From positions 62,001-126,000 of the forward strand of contig JAUXRP010000003.1 in NCBI GenBank assembly GCA_030681675.1: DNA of 64,000 bases, written 5' to 3'. Below the pieces are notes generated by a model that worked only from the letters and a program-made list of their open reading frames with translations, was not told the DNA's origin and searched no databases. This document shows positions 35,939 through 43,740 of this stretch, in pieces (the stretch's first letter is position 1; every line of letters begins with the position of its first letter). This DNA is from Candidatus Planktophila sp. (lineage in GTDB: Bacteria > Actinomycetota > Actinomycetes > Nanopelagicales > Nanopelagicaceae). The position numbers were made by a program, and so were the translations under genes.

Positions 35939-35951
35939 AGGTTTTAGTAGA

Positions 35952-36710
35952 ATGAGACCTGTGAAATTTCCACCGCAGCATGGAGCCTGGGCATTCTTGA
36001 TTGTTCCATTGTTGCTGGGATCATTCCTCGGCGCGGGTAACGCAATCGGCCTTCTTTTCTCACTGACCTGGATAGCGGCCTATCCGTTTTCATATTTCGG
36101 AGGTAGAGCGTTCTTGGCGCGGGTGAACCGTGGTTCGTGGACAACTCGCGCGCGCAACGAACTCCGTTCAGCTATTCCTTGGGCGGGACTCACCCTCTTT
36201 GGAACCGGCACACTTATTGCAATGCGGCCTTGGATTCTCTTACCAAGTGCGCTGATTGTTGTGCTCTGGTCCATCAGTATTTGTCTGACATGGTTGGGTC
36301 GCGAACGTGGAATCACCAATGACCTGTTGCTAGTGGTCCTAGCCTCAATGGCACCGATTTTGATGTATGCAGTTGCTAACGATCAGCAATCACTGGACCT
36401 TATTCCGCATTCAATCTGGATTGCCACCCTGGTATCTCTACTCTTCTTTATTGGTTCAGTACTCCATGTAAAAGCGCTAATCCGTGAGGCTACTAATCGC
36501 CGTTGGCATGTCATTAGTGTCGGCTTTCATGTTGCCGTGGTGATATCACTTGGACTAACCACTCTTTCCTGGTGGTTAATAACTCCATTCACATTTGCTT
36601 TAGTTAGAACTGTTTTAATGAAACCAGGAATGCGACCTGGCAGAATCGGTGCAATTGAATTAGCGGTAGCGCTTTTAGTAGTTATTTGTACCGTTATTGC
36701 GCAGGGCTAG
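35952..36710 (+). CDS. YwiC-like integral membrane protein
   Basis: With the ATG at 35952 the product is 252 residues with about eight membrane helices. It starts MRPVKFPPQHGAWAFLIVPL, the PxQHGAWA motif typical of the YwiC-like family, and has conserved charged loops (GRAFLARVNRGSW, WLGRERGITNDLLLV). Function is not established for this family. The frame is open 35 codons further up, into the end of the PLA2-like gene, but the motif and hydrophobicity start at the chosen ATG. It begins 13 bases after the PLA2-like stop. Confidence 0.85.
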   Translation: MRPVKFPPQHGAWAFLIVPLLLGSFLGAGNAIGLLFSLTWIAAYPFSYFGGRAFLARVNRGSWTTRARNELRSAIPWAGLTLFGTGTLIAMRPWILLPSALIVVLWSISICLTWLGRERGITNDLLLVVLASMAPILMYAVANDQQSLDLIPHSIWIATLVSLLFFIGSVLHVKALIREATNRRWHVISVGFHVAVVISLGLTTLSWWLITPFTFALVRTVLMKPGMRPGRIGAIELAVALLVVICTVIAQG

Positions 36711-36765
36711 TAGTTATAGAAGCAATCACTCCTTGGCCTCAAGCGGTCATCGCAACTTAGCATCG

Positions 36766-38913
36766 TTAATCAGTGACAGAAATACTTAATTCTTCAGCTT
36801 CCTGACTATCTGCATCAATTATCAACTTTGAGGAATTAACTAACTTGCCAGAGAGAATCTTCATGGCAATATCATCGCCTATGGCTTTTTGAATAAGTCG
36901 CCGTAGAGGTCGAGCGCCATAAATCGGATCAAAGCCATGCACAACCAGCCAATCTTTTGCCACTGGAGTTAACTCAAGAACGATGTCTCTGTCTTTTAAT
37001 CTAACCTCAAGATTATGAATTAGATTATCTGCAATGGCAGCAATATCTTTTCGTCCAAGTGAATTAAATATCACTATGTCATCAATGCGATTTAAGAACT
37101 CTGGCTTAAAGTGTTTTCTTAGAACTTCATTGACGGATTTCTCTTGTTCTTGGCGAGAAACTTCAGCATCTGCCAAATAAGAAGAACCTAAGTTTGAGGT
37201 CATGATGATGATGGAATTGCGAAAATCAACGGTACGCCCCTGACCATCGGTTAAACGGCCATCGTCAAAGACCTGAAGTAATAAATCAAATACTTCAGGG
37301 TGTGCCTTTTCGACCTCATCTAAAAGGATGACAGAGTACGGACGGCGACGTACAGCTTCGGTTAATTGACCACCTTCTTCGTAACCAACATAGCCTGGAG
37401 GTGCACCCACCAACCTGGAGACAGAAAATTTCTCTCCATACTCACTCATATCAATTCGAACCATTGCCCGTTCGTCATCAAATAAGAAATATGCCAAGGA
37501 TTTAGCAAGTTCGGTTTTACCCACGCCAGTTGGTCCAAGAAATAAAAAAGATCCTGTAGGGCGATTGGGATCAGAGATACCTGCCCTAGAACGGCGAATG
37601 GCATCGGCAACAGATTTAATTGCACTCATCTGTCCAATAACTCGTTTTTCCAACTCTTGCTCTAAATCCAAAAGCCTCTGGCTATCTGCTTGAAGTAGGC
37701 GGCCAACTGGAATTTTCGTCCAGGCAGAGATAACTTCAGCGATGTCATCTGAGGTGACCTCCTCTTTTACCATTGCAGAGGCCGAATCCATGGAGGCGCG
37801 TGTAGCAGCAAGCTCGTTTTCAATTTCGCGGATACGGCCATACATCAATCGAGCGGCATGTTCGAGATTGCCTTCTCTTTGAGCTCGCTCGGCTTCAACT
37901 CTGGATTTATCAAGCTCTTCGGTTAGATAGCCAATTCGATCTAGCTGCTTTTTCTCACTCCCCCATTTCTCGCTTAACTCTTCAAGATTTACTTCATTCT
38001 CCTTGAGCTCGCTACGCAAGTCTTTAAGTCTTGCACGTGAAGCCTCGTCTTTCTCTTTGGCTAAACCAAACTCCTCCATACGCAATCTATCTACGGCTCT
38101 TTGTAATTGATCGATCTCTTCAGGGGATGAATCAATCTCCATCCGTAAACGAGATGCCGCTTCATCCACTAAATCAATGGCTTTATCTGGTAAAAAGCGA
38201 TGAGTGATATAGCGCTCTGAAAGAGTTGCCGCAGCCACAAGGGCACTATCACTTATGACAATTTTATGGTGAGCTTCATACTTTTCGCGAAGCCCGCGTA
38301 AAATTGCAATTGTGTCTTCAACACTTGGTTCTCCAACAAGGACCTGTTGGAAGCGGCGCTCCAAGGCGGCGTCCTTTTCGATGTATTGACGGTATTCATC
38401 AAGGGTTGTTGCACCAATCATGTGTAATTCCCCGCGTGCCAAAAGTGGCTTCAACATATTCCCAGCATCAAGTGCGCCTGGCATTGCGCCAGCCCCGACA
38501 ACGGTGTGTAGTTCATCGATAAAAGTGATTACCTGACCTTCAGATGCTTTAATTTCATCGAGAACCGCCTTTAAACGCTCCTCAAATTCACCACGATATT
38601 TTGCCCCAGCAACTATGGAGCTAAGATCAATTGAGACAACTTTTTTATTTTTTAATCCAGTAGGAACATCGCCAGCAGCAATTCGAAGTGCTAATCCTTC
38701 AACAATCGCAGTCTTTCCTGTGCCTGGCTCACCTATTAGTACTGGGTTGTTTTTTGTCCGGCGCGACAAAACTTGAATCACTCTTCGGACCTCATTATCC
38801 CGCCCGATGACAGGATCTAACTTGCCATCGCGTGCACGCTGCGTTAAATCAATTCCATACTGATCGAGAGCGGATCTCTCCTCTGTCTCGTTGGGATTAT
38901 TGCTCGGTCCCAT
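36766..38913 (-). CDS. clpB: Chaperone ClpB lacking the N-terminal domain
   Basis: This AAA+ disaggregase works with DnaK. The 715-residue product has NBD1 (Walker A GEPGTGKT near residue 61), the coiled-coil middle domain (about 245-370, containing [21 protein letters not shown]) and NBD2 (Walker A GPTGVGKT, plus [11 protein letters not shown]). The first residues are followed directly by [10 protein letters not shown], where full ClpB is at about residue 150. The mobile N-domain is thus absent and no upstream frame supplies it. The gene lies alone; a SigH-like promoter is possible upstream. Confidence 0.95.
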   Translation of the reverse strand: MGPSNNPNETEERSALDQYGIDLTQRARDGKLDPVIGRDNEVRRVIQVLSRRTKNNPVLIGEPGTGKTAIVEGLALRIAAGDVPTGLKNKKVVSIDLSSIVAGAKYRGEFEERLKAVLDEIKASEGQVITFIDELHTVVGAGAMPGALDAGNMLKPLLARGELHMIGATTLDEYRQYIEKDAALERRFQQVLVGEPSVEDTIAILRGLREKYEAHHKIVISDSALVAAATLSERYITHRFLPDKAIDLVDEAASRLRMEIDSSPEEIDQLQRAVDRLRMEEFGLAKEKDEASRARLKDLRSELKENEVNLEELSEKWGSEKKQLDRIGYLTEELDKSRVEAERAQREGNLEHAARLMYGRIREIENELAATRASMDSASAMVKEEVTSDDIAEVISAWTKIPVGRLLQADSQRLLDLEQELEKRVIGQMSAIKSVADAIRRSRAGISDPNRPTGSFLFLGPTGVGKTELAKSLAYFLFDDERAMVRIDMSEYGEKFSVSRLVGAPPGYVGYEEGGQLTEAVRRRPYSVILLDEVEKAHPEVFDLLLQVFDDGRLTDGQGRTVDFRNSIIIMTSNLGSSYLADAEVSRQEQEKSVNEVLRKHFKPEFLNRIDDIVIFNSLGRKDIAAIADNLIHNLEVRLKDRDIVLELTPVAKDWLVVHGFDPIYGARPLRRLIQKAIGDDIAMKILSGKLVNSSKLIIDADSQEAEELSISVTD

Positions 38914-38962
38914 GTTTTTCTCCTATACGCAGCTCCGCTTTATCACGATGGTCAGCTGTTTT

Positions 38963-38989
38963 AACACAAAGTTATGCTTTCTTTATTCC
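38963..38989 (-). promoter_or_regulatory. Candidate SigH/SigR-type promoter for clpB
   Basis: Read on the minus strand, GGAATA (complement of 38984-38989) is followed by GTT (complement of 38963-38965). About 20 bases separate GGAA from GTT, near the GGAA-N18-20-GTT spacing of actinobacterial oxidative/heat sigma factors. It lies 50-76 bases before the clpB ATG. No HspR (HAIR) palindrome was found. Confidence 0.35.
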
Positions 38990-39054
38990 AAGTACTAGGG
39001 AGCCAGCCCTCTTAGATTAAGAAATGAGCAACGCGAAGGGAACTGCTACTTCAC

Positions 39055-39516
39055 TCACATAGTGATGATGATTTTGCCTTGGGCATGTCCTCTCTAGTCA
39101 ACTTGGCGATAAAGAACACCGCCTTCTGACTACTAGGCAGTGCCGCTAGGCGTACTTTGAGCATGTGGGGTTACGGTCCAGCAAAACCATTGCCTTTTGC
39201 TGCTCCAACTATGACAATGGTCGCATCCTTGTTGAGTATGCGTCTTATCTCGGACCATGATTTACTCCCAGCGTTATCGAGCATCAAGTCATAACGCTGC
39301 CCACTTTGGGTGAAGTCCTCCTTCGTGTAGTCAATGACGTGATCGGCGCCAAGTGATCGCACGAGATTGACATTTCTAGTGCTGCACACACCGGTTACCT
39401 CCGACCCGAAGGCTTTAGCAAACTGCACCGCAAAGATGCCGACGCCTCCTGAAGCGCCGTTAATCAATACCTTATCTCCCGGGCGAACCGTAAGTGTTGC
39501 AAACTACTGCTCTCAT
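39055..39516 (-). pseudogene. Decayed MDR-family quinone oxidoreductase, tandem copy of the upstream gene
   Basis: It starts at an ATG (39516) that overlaps the stop of the intact MDR gene (ATGA) and reads [12 protein letters not shown], parallel to MRAVVFRKYGNP of that gene. The next recognisable piece, in another frame, is [16 protein letters not shown] and the NAD(P)-binding half, so the catalytic N-domain is deleted. After NGFAGP an in-frame TAA interrupts sequence that goes on HMLKVRLAALPSSQKAVFF. A final fragment GHAQGKIIITM then stop (39055) is the family C-terminus in yet another frame. Two deletions and a nonsense codon make function very unlikely. Confidence 0.88.
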
Positions 39517-40490
39517 ACGCTCAAATCTTTTCTTAGGTTGCTACAAACCGTTAGAACTACGTTTCCCGTTTTCTGTTCCGTTTCCACGTAGCGGGTCGCC
39601 TCGACCACATCCTCAATCGGATATAGCCGGTCGATGACCGCCCGATATTTGCCGGCATCTATTAAATCTTTGAGCAGAAAGAGGTCCTCTCTTCGGTACG
39701 TACCAATTCCGAGTGTTGCCTTCTTTTTTCCAAACCACCGAGTCAATAGAGCCAGAATGGGAACGTGATACATGAATCCGAGATCGGCGGTAATGTATCT
39801 CCCCCTCGGTTTTAGCGAGTGTCGAGCTCTTCGAAACGAGTGCTTTCCGACCGCGTCAAAAATTACGTCATACGTTTTCCCGTTTTTAGTGAAATCATCC
39901 TTTAAATAGTCAATTGCTTCATCGGCACCAAGTAAGTACATGAGCTCAATGTTTTTAGTGTTGCACACCGCAGTGACATGGATCCCAAAATGCCTAGCCA
40001 GTTGTATAGCCGCCGTCCCGATAGATCCAGAGGCACCGTAGACGAGAATGTTCTTTCCCGTCCAATCTGCCGGTTTCAGACAGGTCAATGCAAGAAGTGC
40101 CCCATCACAAACGGCAGCAGCCTCTTCAAAACTCATACTCTCGGGTTTGTGGGCCAGCACTCCACTTTCAGGGACACAGACAAACTCCGCATTGGCTCCC
40201 CCTTTGATACCGAATGCCTCGTCACCCACCCGAAATTTGAGCACATCCGCGCCAACTTCTTCTATTACCCCCGCAAACTCCATACCCGATATCGACCTTT
40301 TCGGCCGGAGCAAGCCAGTGAAAACACGGGAAAAGAAATATTCAGAGCTGCGCAGGCCGGTATCAGATCGAGTAATAGTTGTGGCATGAACTTTGATAAG
40401 GACCTCGTTTTCTTTAGGCAATGGTCGCTCAACTTCTTCAAGGTGTAGAACATCCGGATTCCCGTATTTCCTGAAAACTACTGCTCTCAT
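39513..40490 (-). CDS. NAD(P)-dependent MDR oxidoreductase (quinone reductase-like, zinc-free)
   Basis: With the ATG at 40490 (preceded by AGAGGTG eight bases up) the product is 325 residues. It has a GroES-like N-domain and a Rossmann fold with ILVYGASGSIGTAAIQLAR (about residues 148-166) and LGADEAIDYLKDDF, as in zinc-free quinone oxidoreductases. No zinc-binding Cys cluster is present. The C-terminal tail (KTGNVVLTV) is standard. It starts four bases after the Nudix-regulator stop and overlaps the decayed copy, so the three form one operon. Substrate unknown; a role in quinone or aldehyde detoxification is only inferred. Confidence 0.88.
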   Translation of the reverse strand: MRAVVFRKYGNPDVLHLEEVERPLPKENEVLIKVHATTITRSDTGLRSSEYFFSRVFTGLLRPKRSISGMEFAGVIEEVGADVLKFRVGDEAFGIKGGANAEFVCVPESGVLAHKPESMSFEEAAAVCDGALLALTCLKPADWTGKNILVYGASGSIGTAAIQLARHFGIHVTAVCNTKNIELMYLLGADEAIDYLKDDFTKNGKTYDVIFDAVGKHSFRRARHSLKPRGRYITADLGFMYHVPILALLTRWFGKKKATLGIGTYRREDLFLLKDLIDAGKYRAVIDRLYPIEDVVEATRYVETEQKTGNVVLTVCSNLRKDLSV

Positions 40491-40494
40491 CAAT

Positions 40495-41250
40495 TCACCT
40501 CTGTTTCTGGTTTCGTTGTGGATATTGAATTGGACTTCCGTGTTTCCACGCCCGCCCAGCACGAAACAACTCCGCAGGTTTGCCTCCAGTGGAACCAGAT
40601 TGAGCCCGACGTCCGGTTGGAATCACCCACCCTTTCTCCGCAACTATGCTCCGCCGAAAGTTAGCGGCATCGAGCTGCACCCCCCAGACCGCCTCATATA
40701 CTGCCCGTAGTTCAGCCAAAGTAAATGTTGTTCCAATGAACGCCGTCGCGACACCCGACACTTCGAGCTCGACACGGACGCGCTCAACCGCATCACGCAC
40801 AATCTGTAAATGATCAAAGGCCAACTCGACTCTTCCGTTAAGCACATCGGAGACTGGAATCAGACAGGCATCCGCTGCGTCCGAACCCGCCACGACCGCT
40901 CCTACGTCACGGAGCACAGCAAGATACGCCACTGTCACGACGTTCATTCGAGGATCACGGCCAGGATCACCGTAAGCACCAAACTGAGTCAACAATCTTG
41001 CGGCATCGACACCGGTCTCTTCGGTCAACTCGCGCTTGGCTGCTGCGTCCAGCGTTTCGGTAGGTCGTTTGAAACCACCCGGAATTGCCCACACACCCTC
41101 GAACGGCGCTTGCCCTCGACGTACGAGCAACACATGCAGCACGCCTTCGGACATGGTCAGAATCGCCACATCCACCGTCACCGCGAACGGAGGGAACTGC
41201 GTCGGGTCGTAATCAACCAGAGTCTCGCTACCAAGTGTTTTAGTCTTCAT
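40495..41250 (-). CDS. NrtR-like transcriptional regulator (Nudix domain plus winged helix)
   Basis: With the ATG at 41250 the product is 251 residues. The N-terminal Nudix domain shows GGFKRPTETLDAAAKRELTEETG, close to the Nudix box. The C-terminal winged helix reads FTLAELRAVYEAVWG and NFRRSIVAEKGW, then GKPAELFR, as in NrtR-type regulators that sense ADP-ribose-like ligands. It is GC-rich (bases 40861-40920 are 41/60 G+C) compared with flanking genes. A perfect palindrome lies just upstream. Likely a local repressor for itself and the MDR genes; the ligand is not known. Confidence 0.85.
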   Translation of the reverse strand: MKTKTLGSETLVDYDPTQFPPFAVTVDVAILTMSEGVLHVLLVRRGQAPFEGVWAIPGGFKRPTETLDAAAKRELTEETGVDAARLLTQFGAYGDPGRDPRMNVVTVAYLAVLRDVGAVVAGSDAADACLIPVSDVLNGRVELAFDHLQIVRDAVERVRVELEVSGVATAFIGTTFTLAELRAVYEAVWGVQLDAANFRRSIVAEKGWVIPTGRRAQSGSTGGKPAELFRAGRAWKHGSPIQYPQRNQKQR

Positions 41251-41266
41251 GACTCTTACGGTACCC

Positions 41267-41297
41267 AAAGGTTATAGTCTTGTCAACCATAACCTTT
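41267..41297. promoter_or_regulatory. Operator-like palindrome upstream of the Nudix regulator
   Basis: AAAGGTTAT (41267-41275) and ATAACCTTT (41289-41297) are perfect inverted repeats of 9 bp around a 13-bp spacer. It lies 17-47 bases upstream of the regulator start. This is the expected position and size for an autoregulatory operator. Confidence 0.65.
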
Positions 41298-41420
41298 CAG
41301 CCAACTATTGAGCTCAAGTTCCACAAATGAGTCCTGCTAGTTGGCATAAACAATATGAGGAGTTAATTGATACCCTTCTATAGTGTTAATTCTGGAGAAT
41401 TAGAAGCAATCGGAAAGGTT

Positions 41421-43181
41421 TCAATCCACATTGTTGGATAATCCTAGTTCGATTTTTACCAGAACCATTTTCAATTTGAGAAGTAACGTATTCCTCTTAG
41501 AGACAATTTCCTCTTCCGTGAGATTAGGCGAATCCGCCAACCATTTTGAGAAATTAATTAGTTCTGCTCCCTCTTTTTTTAGTGTGTAGGAGGCAATTGC
41601 ACCTCCCATTTCGTCAGCAATTTCTTGGAGTTCATCAAGTGGAGCATTTGTAATTGACTCGATAGCTTTTTCTAGGACTGGCAGGCGGCGCTCCTGAATA
41701 AGTTGATCCATTCCTCTTACATAGACTGGTAGTTCAATATGCACAGTTGTTCCGATATTAATCTCCGATTCAACTTCTATTCGTCCTCCATGTTGTTCGA
41801 CTATTTTCTTGACAATCGACAATCCAAGACCGGTACCTGGGATTTGAGCATGAACAGCGCTTTCTGATCGAAAGAAACGGTGAAATAACTTTTTCATGTC
41901 TTCGGCAGATATACCCATGCCGTGATCGGAGACGCTCACACGTACAAACTTCGCACCGGTCTTATCAAAAATATTGACTATTCCAACGAATATTTTTGAA
42001 TTTCTAGGGCTAAATTTGACCGAGTTCTGGAATAGATTAATAAAAACCTGAGAAATTTGACCCCTGTTTCCAGCTATTGACCAGTCGTCATGAGAATTGT
42101 CATATGAATTTTCGGCAACGAATTCTATGGAAATCGCTGCCGCATCCAATGATGGTTGTAAGACAAAGATTGCATCTGCAATTATTTCATCCAACATTAT
42201 ACGTTTGAAAACCTTCGGATTTGCCCCAACTTCTAACTTTGAAATTGTAAGCATGTTCTCTACAAGATCAAGAAGTGACAATAGATTTCGATCAACAATC
42301 TTTAGAAATTTTGCAATCTTAGGGTTCTTCTCTTCGTCGGTTAAATCATTTACCAAACCTAAATATCCTATGATTGATGTCAGAGGAGTGCGAAGTTCGT
42401 GATTAATATTTGAGATGAATTCATTTTTTTCATCATCTAATACCTTTAATTCGGTGATAGCAAGAAGCGCTACCCCTAATTCCGCCCTACTCAAGGCAAG
42501 CTCATCCAGCTGAGTTTTTATTGAATTTTGAATTGACTTGTACCGAGCTGAAAAAGAAGCACCCACCCAAGAAATCAAAATAAATATCATGAAAAGAAGA
42601 AGAAAGCGAAGCCATAGATTTCTTGTGGTGATTTTTTCACGTTCCATCGTAACTTCTCTTAATTTAACTTCAATATTTCTTTGAAATGAAATGACTAACT
42701 GTGTGGCAAATTCTGCAATTTTTTCTGAAATGGGCTCGATTTGGGCACGGGTTGAAGCTTGTATTTGGTCAGTCAGAAAGCCTTGTGGTGATCTTTGAAT
42801 GATTACATCAATCTCTTTTAGAGCTTGAAGAAATAAAGGATCTACAAGACCACTAAGGGTCATGCCGTTTGAATCAGTTGCATATAAGTGTTTGGTGAGT
42901 ATGTCCCGTGAAGCTTCCACACTACTTTTGGGCAAGGCGCCCTGACTCCATTGTTTGATTTCAACTATGTACTCAAGCGCCTCACGCTGAGTGGAAATGA
43001 TTGAATCTGAGGATTTTTCCGCAGCTGTCAAAATCACACTTTGTTTTGCTGATACTTGAGATGCGTTAAACGTAGAAAACGTCATTGCTATAAGTACTAG
43101 CAAAGTTAAAAATGCGAATAATTTTTGCCAATTTGAAAGGTGGAATGAATACTCACCGGATGGAGTTTTTAATTGAGTCAC
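41421..43181 (-). CDS. Membrane sensor histidine kinase with C-terminal helical extension
   Basis: The 586-residue product has membrane helix 1 (about 20-40), an extracytoplasmic helical sensor region (about 41-188), membrane helix 2 (about 190-210) and a HisKA domain with H-box NHELRTPLTS (phospho-His261). The HATPase domain is complete (NLFQNSVKFS, DHGMGIS, GTGLGLSIVKKI). About 95 extra helical residues follow (LPVLEKAIESITNAPL...), not part of a standard kinase and perhaps an Hpt-like or dimer module. The start is GTG. No response regulator is adjacent. The RBS position is filled by a run of ten G. Confidence 0.9.
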   Translation of the reverse strand: MTQLKTPSGEYSFHLSNWQKLFAFLTLLVLIAMTFSTFNASQVSAKQSVILTAAEKSSDSIISTQREALEYIVEIKQWSQGALPKSSVEASRDILTKHLYATDSNGMTLSGLVDPLFLQALKEIDVIIQRSPQGFLTDQIQASTRAQIEPISEKIAEFATQLVISFQRNIEVKLREVTMEREKITTRNLWLRFLLLFMIFILISWVGASFSARYKSIQNSIKTQLDELALSRAELGVALLAITELKVLDDEKNEFISNINHELRTPLTSIIGYLGLVNDLTDEEKNPKIAKFLKIVDRNLLSLLDLVENMLTISKLEVGANPKVFKRIMLDEIIADAIFVLQPSLDAAAISIEFVAENSYDNSHDDWSIAGNRGQISQVFINLFQNSVKFSPRNSKIFVGIVNIFDKTGAKFVRVSVSDHGMGISAEDMKKLFHRFFRSESAVHAQIPGTGLGLSIVKKIVEQHGGRIEVESEINIGTTVHIELPVYVRGMDQLIQERRLPVLEKAIESITNAPLDELQEIADEMGGAIASYTLKKEGAELINFSKWLADSPNLTEEEIVSKRNTLLLKLKMVLVKIELGLSNNVD

Positions 43182-43185
43182 TGAT

Positions 43186-43195
43186 CCCCCCCCCC
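43186..43195 (-). repeat. Homopolymer of ten G at the kinase ribosome-binding site
   Basis: On the coding strand the order is AATT, ten G, ATCA, GTG start. The tract occupies exactly the Shine-Dalgarno position, four bases before the start codon. Tracts of this length are prone to slippage, and also to sequencing error. Confidence 0.9.
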
Positions 43196-43305
43196 AATTT
43201 TCTCCACCGTGAGATACTAAACCTTAATTCCTATTTTTAGTGGAATCACTCTTAACCGGTGAGGTTACTTCGACTGCAAGGCTTTTTCTAGGGGATGAGT
43301 ACCAG

Positions 43306-43737
43306 TTAAGCTTCGGCACTCTTTCTTCGGATAACGGTTTTGAATTTCAGATTATGCATCTCGGCGATCGACTTAATGGATTTCGAGATTTCCCCTATGT
43401 CAAAGTCATAATCAATCTTCACCCCGTTTGCTCCAATGAAAACCCCCTTAACGTGACGTGAGAGCGTTTTGCCCGATTGAAATGATGATTCAGAGCTAGA
43501 ACCAAACGAAAAACCCTTGCTCTTTTCCGCAGTTTTTTCAAAAAGAAAAATTGTCTTCTCCTTTTCATCAAAAAGAACGGCATTTTCATAGGTGATCGAC
43601 TTATCACCTGAGCCACTCTTGGCATCGAGCAGTTGGCAATTAACGGTGATGTCGGAGGCTCCTCCACGTATTGGATCTAAACCTAACGCCTGCAGTTTTT
43701 CAAAGATTTCTTGTACTATCTCTGTTTTCATACTCAT
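43306..43737 (-). CDS. Hypothetical protein
   Basis: A 143-residue protein without signal peptide or membrane helix. The first part (VQEIFEKLQALGLDPIRGGASDITVNCQLLDA) is mixed alpha/beta. The middle is Ser/Gly-rich (FSFGSSSESSFQSG), and the end (KGVFIGANGVKIDYDFDIGEISKSIKSIAEMHNLKFK) looks like a beta hairpin plus amphipathic helix. I do not recognise a family. It starts 3 bases downstream of the fibronectin-type gene on the same strand and is 124 bases before the kinase gene. The reverse-strand frame here is a shadow. Confidence 0.65.
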   Translation of the reverse strand: MSMKTEIVQEIFEKLQALGLDPIRGGASDITVNCQLLDAKSGSGDKSITYENAVLFDEKEKTIFLFEKTAEKSKGFSFGSSSESSFQSGKTLSRHVKGVFIGANGVKIDYDFDIGEISKSIKSIAEMHNLKFKTVIRRKSAEA

Positions 43738-43740
43738 GTC

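Noticed and set aside
43240-43461. Plus-strand 73-residue frame in the kinase/hypothetical gap
   Set aside because: Mostly antisense to the hypothetical gene at 43306-43737 and without RBS or motif.
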